Below, in pieces: positions 48,423 through 61,800 of a stretch of DNA of 64,000 nucleotides. Below the pieces are notes generated by a model, which did not search any database, was not told the DNA's origin, and worked only from the letters and a program-made list of their open reading frames with translations. The position numbers were made by a program, and so were the translations under genes. Location of the stretch: contig NC_030678.2 of NCBI RefSeq assembly GCF_000004195.4, positions 89,440,904 through 89,504,903 on the forward strand, written 5' to 3'. The stretch comes from Xenopus tropicalis (lineage: Eukaryota; Chordata; Amphibia; Anura; Pipidae). Each line of letters begins with the position of its first letter. The first letter of the stretch is position 1.

Positions 48423-49019
48423 CTAGAATCCAGATACTGTAGTTAGAATTGCTAAGCAAAATGGACTATAAATAAACAGAGAAGAATTATAATGAAAATA
48501 CACATTTATAGCTGGTTTACAACATCTGCAAAATGGACTCATTGCAGTTTGCAGTCCATGAAAAAGATGTAATAGTGCTGTCAGCACATGTTTTTTTCCC
48601 TGTCTGTGTGAACAGTGTGTAGAAAAACAGGAAATTTTAAACCATTTATGTCTGACATAAAAAAAGGCTTGATAGGTAAATAATGTATGCTCTCTGAGCA
48701 AAAGGACACCGATACAGAGTGTTTCTAGGTGCATCTCAGTAGAAAGTTCTAAAACATTTTGACAATGAAAGCAAATAACTATTCATTAATAGAAAAGGCT
48801 CTGTGGAGCAGTACTGCCATATGGCAGGAAACCTCTAGAGGGGATGTTATAATGAATTGATTTCAGAAATGATATTATACCATTAACATGATTTTTTGTT
48901 GTTGTCTGCTTTTGCTTTGTGTACTAGTACCAGACAATGGCTTTTGGCACAGCACACATATGTGGCATAGGTAAGGACATTGTGCTGTAAACATATGGTG
49001 ACTGGTCCCCCTCCACAAA

Positions 49020-49312
49020 CAAATTGTCCCATGGACCGATTGGGCAGCTAATCGGCCTGTGTATGGGCACTCCTGACCGATATCTGGCCTGAAATTGTCC
49101 AGATCTCGATTGGCCAGTTGGTTAGAAATCTAGTCAGATCGGGGAGCGCATCAGCTCATTGATGCAGTCCCCGGACCGACTTTGCCTATGCCCGTCATTA
49201 GGGCCAAACGATCGAATTACCCTGGATTCTCCTGATATTGCCCACCCGTAGGTGGGGGATATTGGGAGAAGATCCGCTCGCTTGGCGACATCGCCCGTGT
49301 ATGGGGACCTTT
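49020..49312. repeat. Family G-like MITE, left end missing
   Basis: CCGATTGGGCAGCTAATCGG resembles the interior of the 3,050 element, and the right end reads CGTGTATGGGGACC. Found in man1c1 intron 4. Confidence 0.6.
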
Positions 49313-50043
49313 AGGAAGCATCAGTGACCAATAATAGTTACTAACAGATCCTTGGAGGAAAACTTTATCTCTAAAGGGTTATAAAGCATTGTTTCTAAGT
49401 TGCCTCTTGATCTTTGCTGCACCACATGGTTACTGGCAACACACAGGAAACAAGGTCAAAAGACTTTGGTATTGACAGGGGATGAGAGAGGGTCATGGAT
49501 TTTAAAAGCAACTAATAAATGTATGCAAAAGGAATGCAAATGTACTTTAATGTGTGAGATGCTTGGTTAGAATAGTATTGCTTTGTAATCCAATTTAGAA
49601 TTCTATAGTTTTATGATAATTTGACTGTTTGTTGATAGGATGCAGGGATAAATGATTTAGACAAATCTTAAATTATCATCACAGCTTTATCTGAGTTGAG
49701 AAATAGGCCCCATAGTTTAGTGCTCTTTTGCAGCTTTACTTTGGAGGTCAGTTACAAAAACCAATGGAAGCAAAAAAGTCTGGCTTACTGCCTACCATAG
49801 GTTTGCTGGAGTTTGGCAGGACAGTCTGAATAATGGGAGGAGACCAGCAGCTTAAATATACTGTACAAATTGGTCAGCAAGCACAGTTAGAAACACTTTT
49901 AGAGAAGGCCTTACAGCAGTCTGTATGACCTGCTTGAAAGTACCTATGTTGAAAGTATCATTTTATTTATATATTGATACATTTTGTTAATATGTACTGT
50001 TAATATTTTAACAGTAGTCATAATTGAGTTTCTATAGCTGTTA

Positions 50044-50133
<90 letters not shown>

Positions 50134-51001
50134 CTATAAGGATCAAAACATTATTAGTCAGTAAGTTAATTTTTTCTTTATTTAGAAGTTAATGATTCCT
50201 TTATAAGTCAGCTCTCATTTATAGTGTACATATTCCATATGTAAACACCAAGACTGCAGTTTTGCTGCCCCATTCACTGAGGGAGGAACATAAGGCTGCT
50301 ACACTGGAGAGATGGATGTCCAAAGAAGACTGCATGATTGAGGCATCTGTCAAACAGTGCCAGGGGCAGAATGCCATCACAAGCTTTCCAGTAGCTGCTC
50401 TGGCTGACAAGCTGAATCTGTAATTGTTTATGAATAACATAGTCCAAGAGTGTACATTATTCAGGACCTTGTCTCTCAGTATATGTTATATGCAGTGTTT
50501 CTGAGTGTAATTGCTTCTTGAATTATATTCAGGGCAGCTGACTAGATTTTGCAAGGAGGCATTCATTTCCCATTATATGCATAACGCTCATGTTAGAACA
50601 CAGAATCTATTCAAAGAAGCATTTAACCTCTTTCAAGACATGGGCAATCTGCTTTAAAAATATGCATGCAGTCAGAAGTCACCAGTTCACCAGTCAAACC
50701 CTTTACCATAGCCAGCGACTGGCTGCTTGGAAAGGTTTGGAGCTGACATTCTTAATAGCTGTAGGGCCCTTGATTGTCAGCATACTTTCAGTATTAATGA
50801 TATGCCAAATATTTTACCTTAAAGGTTAGAAATGAATAATACAAAGCCCTTCTCATCTTTGCAGTGCCTATTTTAGGTTATACAGATTAGATTCCAGCCT
50901 TGTTTAACAAACTTACAAAGTTGACCTCTAAAATAGATCTAAATCCTACAGAGCAGTCAGTACTCACAGTCCTCTGTGAGCAGTTTATTTAGATTACACT
51001 A

Positions 51002-51199
<198 letters not shown>

Positions 51200-51585
51200 T
51201 CAAACACTTTATAATGTAATGTACTACTTGTACATGGACTACAGCTCTGGGCATAACATAAGCATTAATTATTTATTTAGCTTTAGCTGTATTGCTACAA
51301 GGGACCAAAACTATGGAAAATGATGAGGTGGCTGCACAGAGATTGGAATAGGGACTCATTTTTATTTATTATCACCAAATTGATGTAAATGTTATGAATA
51401 CTTTTGCATTTTACATTCATTTTCTGTTTTTAATGGTTTCTGGGATATTATCAATTTGAGATTTGAGTTTTATACAGCTAGGCAAGCTTCAGCTTAACAG
51501 CTGTCTTTGAAAGTCACAATTGTTAGTGACCCTAACCATCTTTGCATTTTCTATGTTCTTCCTAGATTCAGTTTACCCTGTAGAT

Positions 51586-51795
51586 CAGTGATCCCCAACT
51601 AATGGTTCATGAGCAACATTTTGCTCCCCAATCCCTTGGATGTTGCACCCAGGGGCCTCAAAGCAGGTGCTTATTTTTGAATTCCTGGCTTGGAGGCAAG
51701 TTTTAGTTTAGTAATGCCAAATAGAGCCTTCTATAGGTTGCCAGTCCTCATAGGGACTACCAAATAGCCAATTATAGCACACAAAGTTCACATAC
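51586..51795. repeat. Family K hAT-type MITE, left part
   Basis: CAGTGATCCCCAACTAATGG and CATGAGCAACATTTTGCTCC are the family's left end. The right end is not found before AT-rich foldback sequence begins. Confidence 0.65.
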
Positions 51796-52020
51796 TCGAA
51801 AAAAATTTGAAAACTCGAATATCTTGAATTAAAAATATGGCTTGACTTTGCCTAGGACAACTTCTATTGATTTTTATAGAAACCTACAAGCTTTTAAAGT
51901 TTTGCATTTGAGTTTTTAGGTTTTTTGCACTTAATACCAGACATTTGAATTTTTGAATCATAACTTTAGTGCTAAAAAACTCAAATTAAATACATCAAGT
52001 AATTTTTTTGGTTTAGATTA

Positions 52021-52513
52021 ACATTTTGCTGTATGCTGACAGGCCCTGCTGGAATACCTCAATTTTTTTGAATTTACAAACTAGTGCAAAAAAACTTAAA
52101 TTGTGGGAAAAAAAATAAAATGTTGATAAATTTCCCCCTTAGTAAATCTGCTTCTTAAGGGCAGATTTATAAAAAATGGGAGGTTAAAGCTCACCACAGA
52201 AGAATTCACCCACTTTCTATTTATTCCTATGGGATTTTTAGAAGTGTATTTTTGTATGGGAGAATGTTAGCATTCACCATTTGATAAATACACTTTTAAA
52301 AATCCATAAGAAGGAATAAAAAATAGGTGATATTTTCTGTGTTGATCTCTAATTATACATTTTGGTAAATCTGCCCCTAAGAAGCAGATTTCCTAAGGGG
52401 GAGTTTTATCAACATTTGATTTTTTTCCCCACAATTTGAGTTTTTTTGCACTAGTTTGTAAATTCAAAAAATTTGAGGTATTCCAGCAGGGCCTGTCAGC
52501 ATACAGCAAAATG
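52021..52513. repeat. 490-bp foldback (long inverted repeat)
   Basis: The arms 52,021-52,169 and 52,366-52,513 are complementary with few mismatches (for example GCTGTATGCTGACAGGCC in one and GGCCTGTCAGCATACAGC in the other). The spacer is itself an imperfect inverted repeat (CACTTTCTATTTATTCC against GGAATAAAAAATAGGTG). In man1c1 intron 2. Confidence 0.85.
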
Positions 52514-54469
52514 TTTTTTAAATGTATGGCCCTAGGGAGAACATTTATAAAGCTGTATAAAAATACACCGTTTCTGCACCACTTCTTACATAACTTATTG
52601 CAGCATAAAAGCCGGTTTATTAAAAATGCATTAATGTGGCTGTAAGCCAACAGTAAGAAAGTAAAGAAACTGGAATAATTCTAGTGCAGTCTTTATTCTC
52701 CATATGTAATATCAAAATAGTTTGCCTAGGTGCAGCAAGTCCATTCAAATGTAAATGTAAATTCTGGCATAACCCTGGCATACACTCTTTATATACAGTG
52801 CACCCAGAGCTTTTACATTGAAATATAGGTTTACCTTAAGCATTGAAGGTTTATGAGTAGGTGTTTCATTTTTCAAGCTTCACCTTTTTGACATTTTAGA
52901 TATGCCCCTAGAAGGCACCTTGGTAGGGCAGCTAAATATGTTTGTTAGATCTGCTAAGCTCACCACACTTTTACTAATCACCTGCTTTTTCTTCCTAAGC
53001 ACCTTCATCAACAAACCTCTTCCAGCTACAAGGATCCACCAGTAACCAAATGATGCATAATCTCCCAGCAAAAAGGAGTGTTATAAGGAAAATCAGTCAG
53101 TCCTAACCTAGCGAAAAAGAGAATATATTTTCTTTGGGGGGAGAAAGACCATACCTGCTTTTCTCTTTATATGGCATGACCTATTCCAAAGAAACCATTC
53201 AGTGATTAAGCGAATAAATACCTTCTTAGCTGCGGGGTTGGGAGAGCAAGTATTCAATTAGGGAATAGCCACATATATATATCTATAAATATTATAGATG
53301 AATAGATAGACAGACATATTTTTAATATTTGTTTATTAATATTATAATACTTCTATCATTTTGCTGGTCTATGTATAGGTATTTGTCCCCTTAGTTGTCT
53401 TCATTGTGTAAAACTGTTGTTTTTTTATCACTAACCTACCACTTTTGAAAAGATATTTTAGTTCATTACCATAAGACATTAGATTCCATCAGCACGAAAT
53501 GAGTTCTTTGTTGGGATATGTCTATATAAACTCCCTCCTTGTATACGGGCTGTGGACCATATACATATATATAAAGTTGGCCAATTTATGAGTGCCGATA
53601 GGGTTGTTTAACAATGGAAGCATTGACACCATTGATTAAAACTTGCTTCCAAAAATGTAAATAGCATCTACAATTGCACTTTGCACACTGCATAAAGGAG
53701 CCCAATAGAATTTTACAGTTACATTTTTTTAATCATATATTTGAAAAGGCCCTTCAGATACTCAGAGAAATCCAAAAGGCTTTTTTTTTCAACAGACTAG
53801 TAGAGCATGCTAACTGATATGACCATGGTGCATGAAAGTAAACAGTGTGAAAGAAACAATTAATAGCGGAATCTTCAGTCATAGGCTGCTGGTATATTAT
53901 CCAAGCTGAATTGTAAAGCAAGATCAAGAAAAAGAAATAACAGAGGCAGAAAGCTAAATCCTCAGTTCAAAATATTAGAATACAGTAGTTTTTAACTGAT
54001 GAAAAATCATCTCTTAAATATGTCAGAACAGCCAGTAAAACATCCTAGAATAACACTGCTCATGAATTGATGTCTTACAGTTATTTAATAGCTGAGAATT
54101 TTTAGACCTAAAGCCACTTTACTTAAAATTGCTTTGAATAGTGTCTGCAATTATTGCTGTTATCAAAAGCACTGCTCATATTTTAGAATGAGTCTACAGA
54201 AAGAATAATAAAGTACAACTTTGCATTTTGCATTCATTTTTTTGAATACTATCATTTAAAACTGAGGGATTTTGACAGATTGGTGCTTTTAAACAATTTT
54301 AACATTTCTTATGTTTTATGAGAAATAAACCTAGTTTGTTTTATAGTTTATACATATCATTTCAAGCATTGTCTCTCTCTCTTTTACCCAGAGAAATCCC
54401 ACCATTCAATACATTATATCAAGCAACACTATAAGCACATCAATCAGAACCTCTCTTGACTCCTCTTAA

Positions 54470-54808
54470 GCTGGCCATACACGTGGCGATCTGACGATGT
54501 TTTGTGCGACCATCGGTCGCACGAAACATCGTCAGATCCGCCACACACCATTCAGGGCTGAATCGGCAGGTAAGGAGGTAGAAACAATAGGATTTCTACC
54601 TCCTTCTGCCGATTCAGCGCTTAAGGGAGATTTTGGTCAGGCGCCTTCTATGGCGCCCGATCAAAATTTTCAAACTGGTCCGATCGGCAAGTCGGCCGAT
54701 ATCAGCAGCTTCCTGCGATATCGGTCGACTCGCCGACATACCATACACGCACCGAATATCGTACGAAAGGAGGTTTCGTACGATATTATCGGTGCGTATA
54801 TGGCCACC
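54470..54808. repeat. Family G foldback MITE, near-identical to the 34,184 copy
   Basis: A 339-bp element, TTAA at its left and TTTA at its right, ends GCTGGCCATACACGTGGCG and GCGTATATGGCCACC, with the same series of hairpins as at 34,184. Confidence 0.85.
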
Positions 54809-55817
54809 TTTACTCTGACCCAATAAGGGTGGAGGTGGTGGGGGGGAGAAAGGAGCAATTAGGAGCAGGAGTGTCAAGTGTCAAGGGACCCATTTGTGTT
54901 GGCTTGGCTCTGGTATCAAGTTAAGCATAAAAGTTGTTTAATTACACACAATCCTCTATTCGTTAATATTTTGTATTTTTATTATTTTAATTTGAATCTT
55001 TAAATGAAAAAATGTTTGGAAAACTGCAAATGTATAAAGCACAGTATCTCTCAAGTATTTTTAATTTATGTTGCTCTGCTAGCATCTATGTAAGTATGTT
55101 CAGTGTTACGCCATTAAAGATCAAACAGATAAAACTGTAGCCAAATAGGCTACAATCACCAACAAGCATAACAATCTGACACAAGGTACAGAACACAACA
55201 AGACCTTGAATGCAAGTGTTTCTTGAATAAGCAATAAAGGGTAGGATTGTGCTCCACTACTTGTGTCTAGGAGCTGAAATATGAAATACCTTCTGAAATA
55301 ATTCTGACATGGAATGATAGCAGCAGCTTTTCTAAGTATGTTGCTTGGCAGAGCCCAACTGAAATAAAATGCTTACCTAATAAGGGAGTGCACAGTGCCA
55401 TGTGAGCAATGAAATTAAATTGCAAAGCTTGCTACAGGCCATGTACCCCATAGTGACCAATCAGCAGTAATTTGCCTGATTTACTTCAGAATAATTAAAA
55501 AGCTGTAATTAATGGTTATTGAAAAAGCTATTTATAATTACAATCTCTTTCATTAGAAAAATATATCTAACTTTTAAGATTATGGAATGGGTATATAGTA
55601 TTATTAATAAGTATAATAATTAATGATATAAATAATATAAATAAATTGTATTTTTCATGTAATTATATTAAAAAATGATGTCTTTATGAATACATTTTCC
55701 CAAAGACAACCAATGGGAAAGTGGGCAAAGTAGTTAAGAAGGTATGGGGCAAAGGGAGTAGGTTTTGGGGTAGGATCATGTCAAAAGTGTATGACTGTGG
55801 CAGGTGAACTGAGGAGC

Positions 55818-55840
55818 GTGGGGGGGGGGGGGGGTGGGAT
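55818..55840 (+). repeat. Poly-G run, possible G-quadruplex
   Basis: A run of more than 15 G interrupted once by T near its end. Length may be polymorphic or mis-assembled. Confidence 0.7.
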
Positions 55841-55979
55841 TAAAAACCGTCAAAAAGGGAAGCTTGAACAGAACAGGGTGTACAACAATACAGTCTCACA
55901 TGTTTTCATTGACAAAGGCACTTTGGAAACTGCCCTTTATGACCTGAAACATGTTGAGTATGTGCTTTTTCCACTACTA

Positions 55980-56303
55980 CAGGTAATGGATCCATCCATT
56001 ATCTGAATACCAGTTATCCAGAAAGCTCCAAATTGGAAGACAATCTTCCATAGGCTCAATTTTAATCAAATAGTTAACATTTTTAAACTGATTTCCTTTC
56101 TCTGTGTCATATAAAAAACAGTACCTTGTACTTGCCCCTAAGATATGATTAACTCTTATTAAAGGCAAATCAATCCTATTGCGTCTATATAATTTGAAAT
56201 GTTTTTTTTCAGCAGAAAAGACATGGAGACCCAAATTATGAAAATATCCTTTATCTGGAAAACCCCAGGTCCCGAGCATTCTGGATAACAGGTCCTATAC
56301 CTG
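55980..56303. repeat. Family B TA-target MITE
   Basis: Ends CAGGTAATGGATCC and GGTCCTATACCTG flanked by TA. Body as in the 12,492 copy. Confidence 0.8.
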
Positions 56304-56360
56304 TATTCATAATAGTGTAAGGCGATATTAATGGTACACTATAAAGTGTGGTAGTCGAAA

Positions 56361-56472
56361 TGGAGAATATAAGAAAGTGTATGTAATAGTCGGATTGGAA
56401 AATTTGGAGAATATAAGAAAGTGTATGCAATAGTCGGATTGGAAAATTTGGAGAATATAAGAAAGTGTATGT
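56361..56472. repeat. 44-bp tandem repeat, about 2.5 copies
   Basis: Units start at 56,361, 56,405 and 56,449, each beginning TGGAGAATATAAGAAAGTGT. They differ by one base in the first two copies. A TATG/TGTG low-complexity tract follows to about 56,690. Confidence 0.9.
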
Positions 56473-57639
56473 GTGTAAGTATATCTGTGCTTATGTGTAT
56501 TTATAAATTTGTATGTGTGCTAATATATATGTTTGTGTGTAGGTATCTATATGTTTGTGAATGTATTTGTATGTGTCTGTATAGATATCGGTATGCTTGT
56601 GATTATATCTATCTGTGTCAATGTGTTTATGTAAGCATGTATATGTTTGTGTGAATGTCAAAGTGCATTTATATATTTATATACATGAGCTGCATTACTG
56701 CATAGTGACATTAGCATAGCATATGCTATAATATGAATAAAATAGTATGCTAGTGTGTGTGGCCTTATCAAGTGAATGTGACCTCATAGGATTGGACATG
56801 TGCAAAGAACAACACGGAGCACAAAATAATAATGTCTTTAAAAATGTTTCAGAATGATACACTATGACAAGGCAGTTCAACTGTAAAGTGAAACAGAGAA
56901 CTTAAGCCGACAGAGGAAGCAATAAACCCTCAGAATATATTATTTCTAAAAATGGTTGGTACAGATATAGTCAACCAATACATAATTAATGATAATGAAA
57001 TGTGGAGACACAGCATTTTATATTGCTAGGCCTTGCTCCCACAGGAATAGAGTAGCTGTGCCAATGCTGTTTTTATTTTCTGAAAATATTTATTGACCAG
57101 GCTACACATACAACCTCTTAAGTAACATTCTCATTCCAAGATTCCAGGTACTTTCAGAATTAAATTGATAGTTTTGCCAATAACATACTAACCAAAGCAT
57201 CCACCCCCTTACTGTCAGAGTCATCTGCACACGCTTCCTGCATGGTCTCTTTCTTGAAATCCTACTGTGATACTTTCATTGAGTGAACATTGTCAGGCAT
57301 ATTAGGCTATATTGACCTTTTTTAGGGCCCATAAATATTATCTAAGTGACTCAGCCATGGACCTTTGTGGCAATGCATTTGTAACCCTAGGACTCTCTAT
57401 GCACATCTATTAACCTGCTGTTCTCCTATGTTCTAATTTTATTATGCTTTATAATGCAGTTTGGTCATGAAAACATGCTTCTTTCTATAAATTACATTAT
57501 TTTCTTATAATAACAACTTAAAATAGAAATACACAAATCTGTTGTCTACCCAGTAAAGGTGCAAGCCTTAATTTTAGGTCAGTGTCCATTAACAACTTCT
57601 ATTGTAAGGATTTATAAAAATTGAGTTTAAAGCTTAATA

Positions 57640-57825
57640 TATAAAAACTCACTAACGTTCTATTCATTTTTATGTGATTTTTTGATAGAATATTTATCAA
57701 ATGGTTAGTTCCAACTTTCACCCATTGATAAATACACTTCTAAAAATCCCATAGGAATGAATAGAACATGGGTGAGTTTTTATGTATCAAGTTCTAAACT
57801 CACATTTTGATAAATCTGCCCATAG
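57640..57825. repeat. Small AT-rich foldback related to 52,021
   Basis: TAAAAACTCACTAACGTTCT at the left opposes AGAACATGGGTGAGTTTTTA at the right. TTGATAAATCTGCCC at the end is shared with the larger foldback. Confidence 0.6.
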
Positions 57826-58033
57826 ACTCATCATTATCTCTTCTTCATAACTATGTGAAATGCTTTGTGTATGGCAGACACTGACATTTGAAATGTCTTC
57901 TTTAACTAACCTGTGTGGTCCTTGCCTGTTTAAATGGATTGTTAGAAAACCATATACATTGTCATTAAATACAAGGATGTATAACAGAGGTCAGATTATA
58001 CCAATTTGATGCAAACATAGCAGCAGCATATCT

Positions 58034-58578
58034 TTAAAGGGATTCTGTCATGATTTTAATGGTATAGTTTTTATTACTATATTACACTGTTTACATAGCA
58101 AATCATTAATTCTACCATTTAAAATGTTATTCTCAAACCAATAAATTATTTTTTTAGTTGTAATGTGGTGTATAGGCAGCCATCTCAGTGCATTGTGTCT
58201 GAGTCTGAGCTTTCAGAATGAGCCAGCGCTGCACAATAGAACTGCATTCAGGTAACCTATTGTTTCTCCTACTCCCCTGTAACTGGAGGAGTCATTACTT
58301 GGCTGAGCTGGACTTGGATTTTTACTACCGAGTGCTATTCTCATATCTACCATGAGATGGCACATGGGAGAATTTTTAGAAACACAGGTGTCAGGGAGCT
58401 GCTATCTTGCTGCCTTCCCATTGTTTTGCTGATCAGCTACTGGAAGGGGGTGATATCACTCCAACTTGCAGCTCAGCAGTAAAGTGTGACTGAAGTTTAT
58501 CAGAGCACCTGGGAAACTAAGCACATATCTAGAAAATTGTTTTTTTAATGCAGTTTTCCCATGACAGAATCCCTTTAA
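58034..58578. repeat. Family H TTAA-type MITE next to man1c1 exon 2
   Basis: Ends TTAAAGGGATTCTGTCATGA and CATGACAGAATCCCTTTAA with TTAA on both sides, 545 bp. The AGGGA start is of the T2/Kolobok type. Its edge is 16 bp from the end of exon 2. Confidence 0.85.
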
Positions 58579-58594
58579 CTGTTCTGGAACTTAC

Positions 58595-58691
58595 CAAACA
58601 GACTTCCAAAATGTCCATCTTTCGTTAGTGGTCGTAATTCATTTTCCCCCCATGCATATTGCTTGTAGCTATTCCATGCAAATATCATCAT
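58595..58691 (-). CDS. man1c1: man1c1 exon 2
   Basis: The exon is 97 nt, from a CTACAG acceptor at 58692 to a TTTG|GTAAGT donor at 58594. It encodes MMIFAWNSYKQYAWGENELR, then PLTKDGHFGSLF, matching the opening of the mannosidase catalytic domain (human MMQFAWQSYKRYAMGKNELR). It ends in phase 1. The end of a TTAA MITE (58,034-58,578) lies 14 bp past the donor GT. Confidence 0.92.
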
Positions 58692-58899
58692 CTGTAGCAA
58701 TGAAAGAGAACAATGAATTAATAATTTTGTAATAAAAAAAAAACATTGTAAAGGCAAGTGGTCACTAAAATTTTATGTTGTGTAAACATTACACTTGGAG
58801 AAGGAGACCAGGTATCCAGGCATCAGCGGGGACAACAAAATTGCACAATTGGAAATATTTGATGTATTTCACTATCAAGGAATAGCTGTTTGCTGTTGG

Positions 58900-61800
58900 G
58901 TACAGAATTCCAGTCTTGGGGCACACAGAGGGTTTGCCCCAGAGATGTCACTACAAGAAAGCTTGCTGCTATAGTCGGCACAACCACACATCAAGGTGCA
59001 AACTGTCTGGGGACAGGTTAGTAAATCACAGACTGTGTGCCTGACAAAATAGGTAGTATATGTAATTAACATTTCATAAATATGTTCTGGTTAAGGGCAG
59101 GTAAAAAGTACAGGGATCCCTTGCCCACTTGTGTGCTGAGGCTTAGGCCTAGACAATTTACCCACAAAAGGGCTCCTTTACACAGCAATATGCAAGATAC
59201 AGCTGTAGTACACACTGATGTCACTCATTAAAGGAACTAGTGGAAAAATACGCTCCTTGTACTTCCCTATAGTTGTGCTCAGGAACACTGTATCCATACT
59301 GTCCCCTCTGCTAAACTGAATGCAAATGCACCTATTAATACTTGGAAGCCCTGGCGCTACTAAAACCTTCAAGATTGTGGTACTGTGGTACTTGTGGTCT
59401 GCTCAAGCAATTCTGAGTGGGTAAAAAATATGGTGAATTGTGTTCAAAACTGCACACAGCACAGGTAAAAGAGGCCCAGCAAATCTCCTGTCTGACAGTA
59501 GATGCCAGCAGTAAGTATACAAGCTGGATAAAACAAAGCACTTACGGTATTGTAATATCTAACAATTCCAGGCTAAGGAATAAACCTTGTCCGCGCTCTT
59601 AAGGGTTAATAGCCACATTCTTGACCATGACAAGCTAATACTGTGGGAATCCTGTTAAAAGCAATGCAGTAGAACAAACAAAATAAAAAATAAAAGAAAA
59701 TGTATTTAGTAGAGCATTACGTGGCCTAATGTGTTTCGTGCCAGTTGAGGTGTTTGTTCATAGGCTAATGGTCACACCTCTGTACAATCCCTTTATAGGG
59801 GTTGTGGTCAATCAAAACAGACAATACAATGACCAATCCAAATGGTGCAAACAACATCACAACCCATTAACCGATTGGAGTGTGTCATGCATTTACCAAT
59901 CAAAAGTGTAGGCCAGCTCCTGGACTATGGTTGGCAGGAGAAACCGCCACCTAGTGTATACATTTCAGAATAAAGTTTTGTATTCAGAACACAGACGGTT
60001 ACAGACGGTTTTGATTTAGAACACAACAAATTAATAGCCAAGGAGAAACAGTGAGGAAACAAAAATAAGAATTAAAAAAAAAACAAAAAATATATTCATA
60101 ATTATTGACCATGTGCCAAATACTGTAGGCCAATCAGAGCCACAATCAGTTCAAACGACCCCTGGCCATATCAACTTAGACTGTACACTGAACTGATTTT
60201 GGCCAACCTGAAAAGTGAAATACTAGAGTTGTAATTTTGTTTCCTTGCTCTGCATAATGCTGATCATATTGCATAAAGCTATATATCATCCACCATTTCA
60301 CTTTTAATTTGGTACATTGATAAAATATGTACCATGTAAGAGGTGGGGAAATTGCTGCAGGTATAGTAGAATCTCAGTGTTAGTGGGAGTACTGGCAACA
60401 AAAAAGCAATACTACTGTGGTGCTTCCTAGATTTCAACACGTCATGCATTCTACAAGTATGATCTACCCTAGCAACCCCTTAGTTAGCAATCACCACCAA
60501 CTCTCTCTGATTAACTCTCAGTTGTAATGAATCAGGACAGCTCATCCTAATTATCAACCACCTTCAATAGATTAGCACAGCTCAACCCCTTCCAGTAGCC
60601 CTCTGTAATGGATCGCACAGCTTATTATTTATCTCTCCCAGAACCCTTGACTGGCAGTTGTTGTACCTATGCCCTTTAATAATAACACACTTTATTAGGA
60701 TTATTTCAGTAACAACCATGTACTTTTGCTCAACAGCAGTTTCTACTGGAGCTCTACCTAGCAGTGGTCACTACTTTTTCCAAGAATTTAATTCCTGATG
60801 TAGAAAATGTATTTTCTGTTAAGAACAGATAAATAAGTAAATATAATTAAAATAGCTCTGTATGACTGAAAGTACAAATGATCTAATGCAGCAATGGTCC
60901 CAACTCTGACTATGGAAATGCCAAATTTAGCTGATCCCTGATCTGTTATGTCTATTTATTATTTGTTTAATCAAAAAATCCTAATAGTGACAACATTACA
61001 ACAGTTATTTATATTTGTTGCGGTATGCTAGAATTATTATCAGGGACGAGGTAGTTGGCTGTAAGTGCTCCAATCTTGCTTATTATGAGCATGCATATCC
61101 CTACTAGATAATAAGATATTGCATTTCTTCTGCAATGACAAATCATTATTGTGTGTTACTAGTCACTAATACTGGTAATTCTACAGAGCTCAAGTCAACC
61201 TAACCTCAGTGATAAATGACTTTTCAGCTAAGTCAACTATTCAGCTTCTGACTGTAAGTGGATCTTCTGCAGACATTTAATAATGTTACTTACTTGATAG
61301 CATGAACATGCCCGTAACAGGGCAATATACACCTGTGTTAGGCACCAGCCAAATAAACAGAGTGTTACTTGCAGATGTATAACATTAAACAGTGAGTGCT
61401 TTTTAATCATAGGAATACACAAACTTGGATGCATACCATGTTTACAAATTTTGAACTCACAAAGCCAATGCATAAACTTGATGTAGTGAAAGCATTTTCC
61501 AATGCAGCAGCCAAGGTCTGCTGCATACCAGATATATTTACAGTAAGGAATGACAGAAAAAAGATGTATTTTTTAAATACTAGATGCCTGTTAACCATAG
61601 TGTATGCTTCGCTGTAACTATTCCTAATATGCAAATGTTCTCATTGGTGTGAAATAATAAAGTATACAACTGTTATTTAATTGGCGTGGTCAAATTTTTT
61701 TTCTATGTGTTATAAAAGAAAAGTTATAAAAGCTAATAAATAGGAAAGTAAATCCACCTCCAATATGTAATGCTAAGCAAATATAATTGCTATATATCAC

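Noticed and set aside
54497..54877. Open frames of about 60-110 codons on both strands, similar to ones at 34,211-34,550 and 16,230-16,430
   Set aside because: They are translations of the palindromic family G MITE, not a conserved protein family.
56421..56654. Cys/Tyr/Val-rich open frame
   Set aside because: Product of the TATG/TGTG low-complexity tract, not a protein gene.
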